Shown here: piece by piece, positions 1 through 8,161 of the stretch | Position numbering within the stretch: the first letter of the stretch is position 1 | Layout of the letters: every line of letters begins with the position of its first letter | Origin: Cyanobacteria bacterium SZAS-4 | GTDB lineage: Bacteria > Cyanobacteriota > Vampirovibrionia > Obscuribacterales > Obscuribacteraceae | Assembly (NCBI GenBank): GCA_018266255.1 | Contig: JAFEAT010000011.1 | Span: forward strand, 289,003 to 353,002 | DNA: 64,000 nt | Direction: 5' to 3' | Translations under genes and position numbers: made by a program | The notes under the pieces: generated by a model | Told to the model about the DNA's origin: nothing | Databases searched by the model: none | What the model saw: only the letters and a program-made list of their open reading frames with translations

Positions 1-960
1 AGTGTCGCTCGAAATGTCAGCAGGCTTGACTGCTTTCGAATACATGGCATTCGCATCAGATCTCACATCTGCTCTGAAGCCTTCTGCTCTGAATCCATCG
101 GGAATTCCAGCCATCGAGTATTGCGGAATCATCGGATTGAACTGAGCCACTTTGGCGTTTACGGTTTCAGCAAAGCTTGAGGCGCGGGTTTTGAGTGAAT
201 CGATCGATTGACTGAATGTCTTTTCGTTTGAGTGATTTTCTCCCAACTGTCCGATGCCGCCGAGTGCGCCACCGACAAATGCCATTCCGTATGCGCCTTC
301 ACCTAGTTGTTGAAGCGTAGCACCGTGGCCGGTATCAATTCTCGAATGTAGTTCGGCTGAAGCTGCTCCGATTGGAATGCCCGAAAGAGCGCCGCCGACT
401 ATGTTGTTTCTGAGCAATTTTGCTGCGGTGGTGCCTTCGAATTCACCTGCGATGGATTTGAGTCCGATCGATGCGCCGGTGAAGGCGGAGAATGTCGCCG
501 CGCCGATAACGCCATTGCCAGCTCGACCTAACCAGTAGTTTGCGCCTTGAGCGTTTGCATCGCCTGGGCGTAAGAAGCCATCCAGAACAAAACCACTTGT
601 GGCGGAGCGAGCCAATAGCATTTGAGTCGAGGCTTTTTCAGCGGAAAAGGCTTCGATGCCGGTCGCGCCCAATGCTTTGTGCGTTGCGAGGTAGGGAACG
701 AGCATGCCGAGGGCGCTGCCTAATTGTTCTGCGTGCCAGCCTACGGAGAAGGGTTTTTCGGGCGCCGGTGCGTCGATGAACTGAACGCTCGGCAAAATGT
801 GCGTGCCAGCCAGGTGGTCGACCGTGTCGGCGATGCCGCTGATGGGCGTCTGAATGGCGCTGTAGGCAAAGGCTCTGCCGAATTGCTCCAGCGGATTGCC
901 CGACTGCGCCGCCGGTTTCGGTATTACTTCTGTTGTTTCCTGTCGAGCGGACTCGGTCAT
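1..960 (-). CDS. Gly/Ala-rich protein of unknown function (3' end cut off)
   Basis: Reading from an ATG at 960 towards position 1, the frame stays open for all 320 codons and leaves the window, so the C-terminus is missing. The protein begins MTESARQETTEVIPKP, a polar start, followed by several Gly/Ala-rich hydrophobic stretches (for example GNGVIGAATFSAFTGASIG and GMAFVGGALGGIGQLG) that resemble glycine-zipper membrane-associating segments. I see no catalytic motif and do not recognise a family. The polar MTE- start and Gly/Ala-rich body resemble the genes at 31368-32120 and 32206-33780, the latter ending in a zeta-toxin-like domain, so an effector-type C-terminus beyond the edge is possible but unseen. 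Confidence 0.75.
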   Translation of the reverse strand, partial: MTESARQETTEVIPKPAAQSGNPLEQFGRAFAYSAIQTPISGIADTVDHLAGTHILPSVQFIDAPAPEKPFSVGWHAEQLGSALGMLVPYLATHKALGATGIEAFSAEKASTQMLLARSATSGFVLDGFLRPGDANAQGANYWLGRAGNGVIGAATFSAFTGASIGLKSIAGEFEGTTAAKLLRNNIVGGALSGIPIGAASAELHSRIDTGHGATLQQLGEGAYGMAFVGGALGGIGQLGENHSNEKTFSQSIDSLKTRASSFAETVNAKVAQFNPMIPQYSMAGIPDGFRAEGFRADVRSDANAMYSKAVKPADISSDT

Positions 961-1147
961 TAAGGTTTCCTATAGTGGCTCCATCATGATAGGCGCCCGT
1001 GCCCGGGGTGTCAGTGGGGAAACTACGTAGGGAGGACCGAACGTGGATGTGCGGGGCAGTCCGCGCACGCACCGGTACCAGGACGTGACAGTGCGTAACC
1101 AAGTTAGGCCGCATGAACGGGATAGTTTAGAACTGTCGAAACATCTC

Positions 1148-2581
1148 TCAACGTTTTAGCAGAGGGGGTACAACGTTTGGACTAGAATGTGATGATTTAT
1201 CTTCTATGGGCGCGAATCTATAGAGCTTTCGTTCTACACTCGCAACCACTTGTTCTGTGGTGAATTGAACCAATTTCTCTCTTGCTTCCAAAACTTTATC
1301 AAGCGTCGGAGAAACTGCTGGCCACTTGTGATGTGGTCTCGTGTAGTACGCGATGAGTTCTGTTGCCCAGTCTGATTTTAGTGGTTCACCGGTGTCCAAT
1401 TCATCTGCAGCTTTTTGCAGAGATGACTCGAATTCGTTATATGCGGCTTCAATTTGATCTTTAGTGGTGGCACCGTGATGCTGATGCTGCGCTATTCGCC
1501 AAAGGTTGTCGATATCAACTGCGCAATGTTGCCTTCTTTCTTCTATCTGGGTAGGGCTATGAAAAGTATGTTTTCGAAGCGAACTGCCATATCCGCCGTA
1601 ATTCGAAAATGTAGATCCGCTAATTTTATAGTCGTTAGCTTGCCTTTGCTTTACCACCACGATGTCACCGGGCTCGAGCATCCGTGATACCTTGCGATTC
1701 CAAACAACATGCTCAGTGGTAAAGTGACCGTCCTCGGCAGTGCGTGCCACGATTATGGTGGGGCGCGAATCTGGCTGACTCAAACCGCCTGCGCGAGCAA
1801 TCACCGTTAGCAAATCAATTCCGCCTTTCGGAACTTCGAGCAAGCCTGGTTTTATAACTGCTCCGATGACTCGAATCTTGTTTCCGACAGGTCTGACTAC
1901 ACCCGTGTCACTGATACCAGATTCAGTGCCAGCAATTGGAACATAAATTACATCACCAGGCTCGAGGACCAAGTCTTCTTTTTTGTCGCCACTGTGCATC
2001 AGCGCCCAGAGATCCACATTGATAACACACTTAGGATGAAGGCGTGTGACATGGAGATGTCTTATGTCCGCATTCTCTTTAAGTCCTCCAGCCGTTTCTA
2101 GAACCGTTGATACAGTGAAAGACTCTCTTGATTTAAGATCGGTTTTTGCAAGCACCTTCGATACTGTAGGGTCTTCCGATTGCACCCTGGAATTCGCAGA
2201 CTCAGCTGTTTTCTCTTTAACTGAATACAGTCCTGGATGCTTGACGGCGCCAAGCACGTACACTTGCTCTAACCGTCGGCGCTCCAAAGTGACTTCAACG
2301 TGTGGCGAGGAAAACCATTTCTTAGCTGCTTCGTTCACTAACTCGTTCACACGCTGGATTGTCACTCCGGCGGCTTTAATCACGCCAGCGTTATTGACTA
2401 CAGCCGTGCCATCTGGAAGAACTGGCGCTTTTGTTATTTCTCCATTGTTGTCTTTGACAGACAACACGTCACCGGGACCCAGAATATAATCTGCATTTGA
2501 ATCTGACGCAAACACCGCATGACGAGTCATGAGAATTAAGCTTAATACGATCAGGATTCTATGTGCTGATAGAAGTTTCAC
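1148..2581 (-). CDS. Polysaccharide export protein (Wza-type, Poly_export + SLBB)
   Basis: Likely periplasmic/outer-membrane part of a capsule or exopolysaccharide export channel. After a signal peptide (VKLLSAHRILIVLSLIL, cleavage after VFA) comes YILGPGDVLSVKDNNGE, the hallmark start of the Poly_export domain, then a SLBB domain beginning QVYVLGAVKHPGLYSV. A second SLBB-like segment (KIRVIGAVIKPGLLEVPKGG) follows and ends in LEPGDIVVVKQRQ. The last ~150 residues are not recognised. The frame is open to an ATG at 2656, but I chose the GTG at 2581 because it sits directly before the signal peptide and avoids overlap with the small gene upstream. No Wzc-like kinase or glycosyltransferase for the same pathway is adjacent, so it stands alone here. 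Confidence 0.85.
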   Translation of the reverse strand: MKLLSAHRILIVLSLILMTRHAVFASDSNADYILGPGDVLSVKDNNGEITKAPVLPDGTAVVNNAGVIKAAGVTIQRVNELVNEAAKKWFSSPHVEVTLERRRLEQVYVLGAVKHPGLYSVKEKTAESANSRVQSEDPTVSKVLAKTDLKSRESFTVSTVLETAGGLKENADIRHLHVTRLHPKCVINVDLWALMHSGDKKEDLVLEPGDVIYVPIAGTESGISDTGVVRPVGNKIRVIGAVIKPGLLEVPKGGIDLLTVIARAGGLSQPDSRPTIIVARTAEDGHFTTEHVVWNRKVSRMLEPGDIVVVKQRQANDYKISGSTFSNYGGYGSSLRKHTFHSPTQIEERRQHCAVDIDNLWRIAQHQHHGATTKDQIEAAYNEFESSLQKAADELDTGEPLKSDWATELIAYYTRPHHKWPAVSPTLDKVLEAREKLVQFTTEQVVASVERKLYRFAPIEDKSSHSSPNVVPPLLKR

Positions 2582-2639
2582 GGCGGTTCCACGTTCGCAG
2601 AAGATAGAGGATAGCACTAGATGTCTTTTCAATCTTGGC

Positions 2640-2846
2640 TCATTGATTATCGGCATCGTACAAGATCTTTCGATTCTTCTCGTGAAGTGGATTATCCAAC
2701 GGAGAATAGAGTTCAGGTTTTTTCGGAGCGACTTGTTTCATCGCACTCTGAAATGCATTCTTAACTGGACCATAGCCTATTGCTATGCACAAACAACAAA
2801 TGGCTGCTATCGCTGCCTTCGACTTCCAATTTGCTTTCTTTTCTTG
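2640..2846 (-). CDS. Small single-pass membrane protein, unknown
   Basis: A 68-residue frame starting MQEKKANWKSKAAIAA with a GAGG element three bases before the ATG. One hydrophobic segment (AIAAICCLCIAIGYG) would span the membrane, followed by a basic, proline-containing tail. The frame extends upstream to 2927 without this start. It ends 58 bases before the GTG of the polysaccharide export gene and may be co-transcribed with it. No family is recognised, and because it lies just after an antitoxin relic it could be non-functional. Confidence 0.4.
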   Translation of the reverse strand, partial: QEKKANWKSKAAIAAICCLCIAIGYGPVKNAFQSAMKQVAPKKPELYSPLDNPLHEKNRKILYDADNQ

Positions 2847-2869
2847 CATAAGCCTCGTACAGGTCCAGG

Positions 2870-3064
2870 CTATGACAAATTGGACTGTATTGGTTTCGAT
2901 GTGTCGCTCGAAAAATCTGGCAAGCATAGCGCGTCGAATTCATGCATAGTGGTTGTGTCTATGACTTGTACCGCAAACAAATCTTTCGCGGTTTCGTGAA
3001 CCACTTCTGCGATTCGATTACTCGCATTCTTTCGCTTTTGGGTCAGTTTGGAAGTCTTCTTCAT
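2870..3064 (-). pseudogene. Relic of a HigA/YiaG-type XRE antitoxin (HTH lost)
   Basis: The 64-residue frame begins MKKTSKLTQKRKNASNRIAE and contains VIDTTTMHEFDALCLP. This matches the strongly conserved N-terminal segment of HigA-2/YiaG-type antitoxins, usually of the form V(M/I)D..T(M/L)(R/H)EFDALCLP. In intact members a helix-turn-helix with a SQ.VFA..LN motif and a W-x-x-G-x-(K)-x-P follow. Here the frame stops about 15 residues after the motif, and neither of the other two frames downstream shows an HTH. No partner RelE/HigB toxin is adjacent. I infer a truncated, dead antitoxin. Confidence 0.55.
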
Positions 3065-3143
3065 GAAAAACTCGAATTTTAGACGGTGCACTTCTAGTAT
3101 AACATCTGGAGTTACACCATCTTAATGCGGTTCAGTTGTCTGT

Positions 3144-6068
3144 CTATGCACCAAGTGGCAAACTTAATTCCATAGTTCGACCTTTACTCGAAGTGGTCAG
3201 CGCGAAGTCTCCTCCATGCTGTTGCGCAGTAAGCCGAGCTAGGCTAAACGCCATTTTTTCTCTCGCGAACTCTTTGTTTTTGTTGAAGCCCTTTACCGCC
3301 AGACCGTGTGGTGCACTTATCGAAATGACAAGTTTGTGTTTGGATTGTTGTCCGGCGATTTGAATTTCGGAAAGTGGTGGCGCGCGATGAATGATTGTTT
3401 GTACGATCGCGATCAGCGATTGGCTGATGCGCCGACTATCCGCATTCACTTCCAGACTGCAAGGACTGATGGCAAGGCTGACGCCTTTCTCCTCTGCTAA
3501 TTTTGACACGTCGGCTTTCACACTTTCGAAAACTTCATCGATAACAGTTTGCTGCTTCGTGCCTAGTAACTTACCTGATTCCATTTTTTCCAAATCGAGC
3601 AAGTTTGTGATCAATACAATTAGTTCGCTGATGCGCAGCCGAACATGAGCGATTAGCTGCGCCCCTCGTTCGTTGAGTGGTCCGAAGATTTCGTTGTCGA
3701 TAACTTCAGATAGCGCCATTAACGAAGTTAGTGGTGTACGTAATTCGTGCCCTGTGATACCAATCATCTCGGCTCTGGAGATTTCAAGTTCCATCAAGGT
3801 CTTTTCGGCTTCATACAAACGTGCAGCGACGAATGCGAGTTCATCATCACCGGGCTTTGGTGCCGACAACTCACGATGCTCCGAGAATTGAACAGCAGTC
3901 GTCGCGATTTCTTTAGTGCGTTTTGTCAAACTTCTGGCGATGGATAAACCAAGAGCCAACGACAGAAGCGATGTCGCGATCGCCGAGCCGATGAGGAGCT
4001 GTTCGAAGTTGCGCCTGATGTCATCGACGTCCTGCGCTGTGGAATCCATCAATTTGTATTCATGGCTAACCAATGCTTGCAATGGCGCTTGTGTGTCGAT
4101 GTAGAGTGATTCGGTTTTTGCTTTGTTCGGATCATCGTTCCCAAGCAGATCGGACATTTCTGCATTTGGTTTAGCCTTGAGCAAATGTTCATCGAGCGCA
4201 ATATGTGTTTTGATCGATTTGACCAGATCAGAAGTAAGTTCGTCAGCGCCACCCTTTTCTGTTTTAGTCAGCTTTTCCAGCTCGGCTATGTTAGCGAGCA
4301 TTTTCTGGATTTGGGCTCGCGCACCATTCAAAGACTCTGCGTCTCTATCTACGTTGTATAGAAACCCGAAGGACGCGGCGCGGGTGATACCATCCATCAG
4401 CTCTGTGTGGATGCCGGTGATCTTGGGGATTTTTTCAAACTGAAAAATTTTCTCTGAGTTTTCTTCCAGGAATTTCCACATGGTGGCGACGGTTATTCCT
4501 TGAATCAAGATCGGCAGCGCTACTACGAGCATTGTCTTTTTCCACAGAGTTGGCTTCCATCCACTCTTGCCGCCAGCAGCTGCGTGTTCGGATACATGCT
4601 TCAATTCGGGCTGTTCGGTTTGTGGAAGAGTAAACCAGAAGGTGGAACCAGAGCCAACTTTTGAACTGAAGCCCATTTGTCCGTTTTGTGATTCGATAAT
4701 TTCTTTGCTGATTGCAAGTCCGAGCCCTGAACTTGCAGGCTTGCTTGTATGGCTTGACTCGGCTTGCTCGAAACGTTGAAAGATGCGCGAATGAAATTCG
4801 TCTGGTATGCCTTGCCCGTGATCTGTTACTGAGACACTGCCTTGATCTTTATCTGCGTTGACAAAAATTTCTACTGTGGAATTTTCAGCGGAATACTTGA
4901 TCGCGTTGGACAATAAGTTCAACAGAACTTGCATCGTTTTGTCATGGTCGCCCCACGCATTGCATTCCGCCGCGGACTGTTGAACTACTGTTAGATTTTT
5001 CGATCTTGCAAGAGGTTCTACTATTTCGATGCAATTTGCGGCGATTTCTGCCAGGTCGATTTTGGTTATGTTCGATGTTCGACGAGCTATGTCTATGTTG
5101 ACTAACTCAGAAACTAAGGACGCTAGACGACCAATTTCTGCACTCGCGCCGTGCAGTCGCTCTTCTCCTTTTGCGCTGAGTTCTTTGAAGCCAGACAAGC
5201 GCAGTTCTGCAAAGTCTGCATCGATTTCGCTTAGTGGAGTGTTCAACTCCTCGGCAATGATTGCTATCGTTTGCGCTTGAAAGTCTTTTGCCTCACTAAT
5301 CTTGCTCGCTGTCGCCACGACCGACGCATTCAAATTACTGATTTCATCGCTCCCCTGAATGGTGACCAGCTCGCTATTACTTTCCTTCAGAGTTTTGATG
5401 TTGGCGAGCACCACTTTGAGGCGGCGCGTCACCGAAACGCTGAACCAGAGCCCGGAGATGATTGTTGCGATAACGGTTGCTAGCAGACCGCAGATAAGAA
5501 CGTTGTAGATTTCGCGTTGAGTCTGAACAATCGCGGCTGTCGCTTGATCTTTTAGAATTGCATCTTGCTCGAACGATTTTCTGAGGTAATTGGTGCGTAG
5601 ATCTTTTCTGTGAGAGAAGGAGCGCAAATAGGCGTGACCAAATGGATTTCCGAATAGTTCTGACACCGTTTGAGTTGGAGCAATATTATCTAGCATCTTC
5701 CGCGCCATTCGCTGACCTTTCATGTGATCCGCGTAGGCTGTGTTCAACACCTTTTTTCTTTCGGGATCATCTTTCCACAGTTCTGACAAATCATTGAAAA
5801 GTTTGACGACATCATCGCTTACCTGAAATGCGCGATCTCGACATTTGCTATCGTGCGTGATCATGTATACGCATGCCAATAGGCTCATTTGACTTTCATC
5901 AATCAAATAGAGGTTCTGCGCAATCATTACTTTAGCGAGTCGCTCCTCTGCTTTTTGTGCAGCAGCGAGCTTATTTAGCCTCTGCGACATGACGCCGAGA
6001 AATACTAGCTGAATGGCAAACGGGATTGCCACTACCAATAGGATTTTCTTTGTCAGCGAAAGGTTCAT
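3144..6068 (-). CDS. Tandem hybrid-like histidine kinase with complementary degenerate modules
   Basis: A 974-residue membrane sensor made of two consecutive kinase units. Unit 1: TM ~8-28, periplasmic sensor, TM ~190-212, HAMP-like linker, a degenerate dimerisation helix (IIAEELNTPLSEI; Glu273 where the phospho-His should be), then an intact HATPase_c: N box NLLSNAIKYS (384-393), DHGQGIP (416-422), F box FQRFEQAE, and SSGLGLAI (446-453). Unit 2: TM ~512-530, sensor, TM ~690-712, HAMP, intact HisKA ITGHELRTPL with His774. Its C-terminal ATPase fold has lost the N box, the DxGxG (reads ISAPHGL) and the GLGL (reads EKMAFSLA). I infer that the ATPase of unit 1 phosphorylates His774 of unit 2. 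No receiver domain or response-regulator gene is adjacent. Confidence 0.9.
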   Translation of the reverse strand: MNLSLTKKILLVVAIPFAIQLVFLGVMSQRLNKLAAAQKAEERLAKVMIAQNLYLIDESQMSLLACVYMITHDSKCRDRAFQVSDDVVKLFNDLSELWKDDPERKKVLNTAYADHMKGQRMARKMLDNIAPTQTVSELFGNPFGHAYLRSFSHRKDLRTNYLRKSFEQDAILKDQATAAIVQTQREIYNVLICGLLATVIATIISGLWFSVSVTRRLKVVLANIKTLKESNSELVTIQGSDEISNLNASVVATASKISEAKDFQAQTIAIIAEELNTPLSEIDADFAELRLSGFKELSAKGEERLHGASAEIGRLASLVSELVNIDIARRTSNITKIDLAEIAANCIEIVEPLARSKNLTVVQQSAAECNAWGDHDKTMQVLLNLLSNAIKYSAENSTVEIFVNADKDQGSVSVTDHGQGIPDEFHSRIFQRFEQAESSHTSKPASSGLGLAISKEIIESQNGQMGFSSKVGSGSTFWFTLPQTEQPELKHVSEHAAAGGKSGWKPTLWKKTMLVVALPILIQGITVATMWKFLEENSEKIFQFEKIPKITGIHTELMDGITRAASFGFLYNVDRDAESLNGARAQIQKMLANIAELEKLTKTEKGGADELTSDLVKSIKTHIALDEHLLKAKPNAEMSDLLGNDDPNKAKTESLYIDTQAPLQALVSHEYKLMDSTAQDVDDIRRNFEQLLIGSAIATSLLSLALGLSIARSLTKRTKEIATTAVQFSEHRELSAPKPGDDELAFVAARLYEAEKTLMELEISRAEMIGITGHELRTPLTSLMALSEVIDNEIFGPLNERGAQLIAHVRLRISELIVLITNLLDLEKMESGKLLGTKQQTVIDEVFESVKADVSKLAEEKGVSLAISPCSLEVNADSRRISQSLIAIVQTIIHRAPPLSEIQIAGQQSKHKLVISISAPHGLAVKGFNKNKEFAREKMAFSLARLTAQQHGGDFALTTSSKGRTMELSLPLGA

Positions 6069-6160
6069 GCCTATTGATTATCGCATTACTGCGCTTGCGT
6101 CGTTAATCCAAGTGAACTTGTTCTACGAAATATGCTGACTAAATGTGGCAATGAGAGCTG

Positions 6161-6595
6161 TCACTTTTGCCAATTTTGAGATGAGTAACGATACAAAAGT
6201 GGTTGCTCATGTTCTACAGCTACCTTGCTTAGTTTGCATAGCTTTGCCAAAGCGCTTTTCAATGGGGCTAGCCGAACTTCCATCGCTTGAACTCTTTTGT
6301 CCTTGTGCCACCGTTTGGCTACAGTTTTTATAGATTCTGAATTTAGTTGTGAAAGGCGTTTTGTCAGTTTGTCTGGAATTAGATGGACGCTTGAAATGGA
6401 GTTGCCGTGTAGAATCTCGAATTCCTTTGCGAGATCGCCAATTCGGGAAGGGTTTTTTTCAAGGACACCCAGTAAAAGGAATAACAAAATGGGAGCTAAT
6501 CCATCCACTTCTGTGTAGTCAAATAGGTCGCCCTCGACGTCGAAACAAATTTCGCGAGCGTCTTCTGGTAGAGCAATTAAAATGTCTATACTCAT
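6161..6595 (-). CDS. Hypothetical soluble protein
   Basis: A 144-residue protein starting MSIDILIALPEDAREICFDV, acidic in the first third, Leu-rich in the middle (APILLFLLLGVLEKNPSRIG) and basic towards the end. The ATG at 6595 is preceded by a weak purine stretch; a GTG six bases upstream is an alternative. It has no signal peptide or clear catalytic motif and I do not recognise the family. It lies 92 bases before the tandem kinase on the same strand and 33 bases after the next small gene, so the three could share a transcript. Confidence 0.6.
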   Translation of the reverse strand: MSIDILIALPEDAREICFDVEGDLFDYTEVDGLAPILLFLLLGVLEKNPSRIGDLAKEFEILHGNSISSVHLIPDKLTKRLSQLNSESIKTVAKRWHKDKRVQAMEVRLAPLKSALAKLCKLSKVAVEHEQPLLYRYSSQNWQK

Positions 6596-6628
6596 GAGCA
6601 CTCGCTTAAAGGTTTTACCGCAAGGTGT

Positions 6629-6904
6629 TTAGTCGAAAAACCAATGCATATTGGAATCGGAATCAATCCAGCCTTTGTCTGTCGCAGTGTAACTGACGGT
6701 GTCCCAGTCACCTTCTTTTTTGAGTGCGAACCGCTTCTTACATCGTCCGTAAAAAGCCGATTCCCGGGTTAAAATGGGCTTACGGCATACTTTCCGTCCA
6801 TCGTCGTAAGTGATTTCGCGCTGCAGTTCAATTGAATTGTCGGCTTGCAATACTGCTGTCTCCTTCATTGAGACCAACTTTTTCTTGACTTTCTTTTTAG
6901 TCAT
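6629..6904 (-). CDS. Small hypothetical basic protein
   Basis: A 91-residue protein with a Lys-rich start (MTKKKVKKKLVSMKETAV), then alternating polar/hydrophobic segments that look like a small beta-rich fold ending DSDSNMHWFFD. Two cysteines (in GRKVCRKP and GRCKKRF) are present but no recognised motif. It is followed after 33 bases by another unknown gene on the same strand. Family unknown; support is the continuous frame, start position and protein-like composition. Confidence 0.5.
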   Translation of the reverse strand: MTKKKVKKKLVSMKETAVLQADNSIELQREITYDDGRKVCRKPILTRESAFYGRCKKRFALKKEGDWDTVSYTATDKGWIDSDSNMHWFFD

Positions 6905-7002
6905 CGCACGCACCCGTCGCTGCGGATATTCGCATTATGCCACGAATATGACACGTCTTTGTGTGAGGCTAGGCAAGTCCTTGCCCTTATAACTTGTATC
7001 AC

Positions 7003-7581
7003 ATGCCACTCGACGCGCAATCTCACGCTTTGACTCATTTGCTCGCACAAGCCAGCACTCAGCACCTGAGGCTTACCTTAGAGTCTTTACCTGTTGGTTT
7101 GATGGAAATAACTGACCGAGGAATTATCGAATCTGTTGATGCGTCGACAGCGCTCAAACTTGGTTTCATGCCGAAACAGATTAAGGGGCAATCGATCGCC
7201 ACGTTACTTGAAGATTGCGGCTCGGACTTCTTCGATCTGCTAAATAAAAGGCGTTATGGATCATTGTTTCAGGCTGCTTTTCGCACTCAGAACGGTGCTC
7301 CTCTGGTGGCAGATGTTGTTTTGGAGCCTTCACTTCAATCGCACAAGTTTGTTTGTAGCGTCATTTTTATTACGACCGATTTACACGATGTCGAGGGAAA
7401 GTGCGAGGTCGATGATGATGTCGAACTAGGTGGTGCCACCCATGCCAGTGATGATGCTGAATTCGATAAATCTACTGCATCAGATGATGCTATTCACGAC
7501 GGCAGTCTATCGTCCTTCGAAATCACATTGCTGTTTCTATTATTGATTGCGCTGATTCTCTGTCTATTTGCCAGTTTTTAG
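7003..7581 (+). CDS. Tail-anchored PAS-domain protein
   Basis: Begins MPLDAQSHALTHLLAQAS; a TTG nine bases upstream is an alternative. Residues ~20-130 have a PAS layout: LESLPVGLMEITDRGIIESVDASTALKLGF, then LLNKRRYGSLFQAAFRTQNGAPL, with the helix-glycine-strand order seen in sensor kinase PAS domains. A long acidic, low-complexity linker follows (~125-165), and the C-terminus is a hydrophobic anchor (ITLLFLLLIALILCLFASF). There is no kinase, GGDEF or other output domain, so if it signals it must do so through a partner at the membrane. It is convergent with the next gene (12-base gap). Confidence 0.7.
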   Translation: MPLDAQSHALTHLLAQASTQHLRLTLESLPVGLMEITDRGIIESVDASTALKLGFMPKQIKGQSIATLLEDCGSDFFDLLNKRRYGSLFQAAFRTQNGAPLVADVVLEPSLQSHKFVCSVIFITTDLHDVEGKCEVDDDVELGGATHASDDAEFDKSTASDDAIHDGSLSSFEITLLFLLLIALILCLFASF

Positions 7582-7592
7582 TTCAAAGTATC

Positions 7593-8108
7593 TTACGTTT
7601 GCGCTTCTTCTCTGGGTCCAAAAATTAGTTTCCAAAGTTTGCCAGGTCCCAATCTTTCGTCGAGTCCCCGGACTGTGTACAGTGTGATGAAGATACACAT
7701 GGCAGCGAGGTTGTGCGTTATCATCAGCGCTAATGGATCGCCGGATTGAGCTAAGAATTTTGCCGATCTGGGAAAAAGCATGTCTTCTACTTTTCCGCCC
7801 ACATCAGTAATCAACGTCATCACGATAGATTGGTATAGAACAGCCCTTGCGAGAGAATGCTTATCGCAGGCTTTGACGAATGGCAGGTTCTGGGTCAAGA
7901 CGACGATCTTTCCGTAGGCGACTGCTTCAACAAGGGCAACTAAGTAGTTGTGCTGAAAAGCGTGGACGCCTTGTTGCAGAAGAATCAATGATTTATATGT
8001 TTCAAGAAGCGAAAGGCTCACCGCGAGATAGCCCATGACGACGCCGCATTCCTTGAGCTCTTCCATTATCCGTTCTTTTCTTGTCGGCTTCGCTGCTGAC
8101 TCTTCCAT
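7593..8108 (-). CDS. Multi-pass membrane protein, unknown
   Basis: A 171-residue protein with about four hydrophobic segments (VVMGYLAVSLSLLETYKSLILL, LVALVEAVAYGKIVVL, ARAVLYQSIVMTLITDV, LALMITHNLAAMCIFITLYTV). The ATG is well supported by an AAGGA element eight bases upstream. Short charged termini (MEESAAKPTRKERIMEELKE and KLIFGPREEAQT) are probably cytoplasmic. No family recognised; conserved-looking residues are scarce. Confidence 0.7.
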   Translation of the reverse strand: MEESAAKPTRKERIMEELKECGVVMGYLAVSLSLLETYKSLILLQQGVHAFQHNYLVALVEAVAYGKIVVLTQNLPFVKACDKHSLARAVLYQSIVMTLITDVGGKVEDMLFPRSAKFLAQSGDPLALMITHNLAAMCIFITLYTVRGLDERLGPGKLWKLIFGPREEAQT

Positions 8109-8161
8109 TTATGTTTCCTTATTGCCTTTCTATATTTTCCTGCAACGCCTTTGCACAGTTC

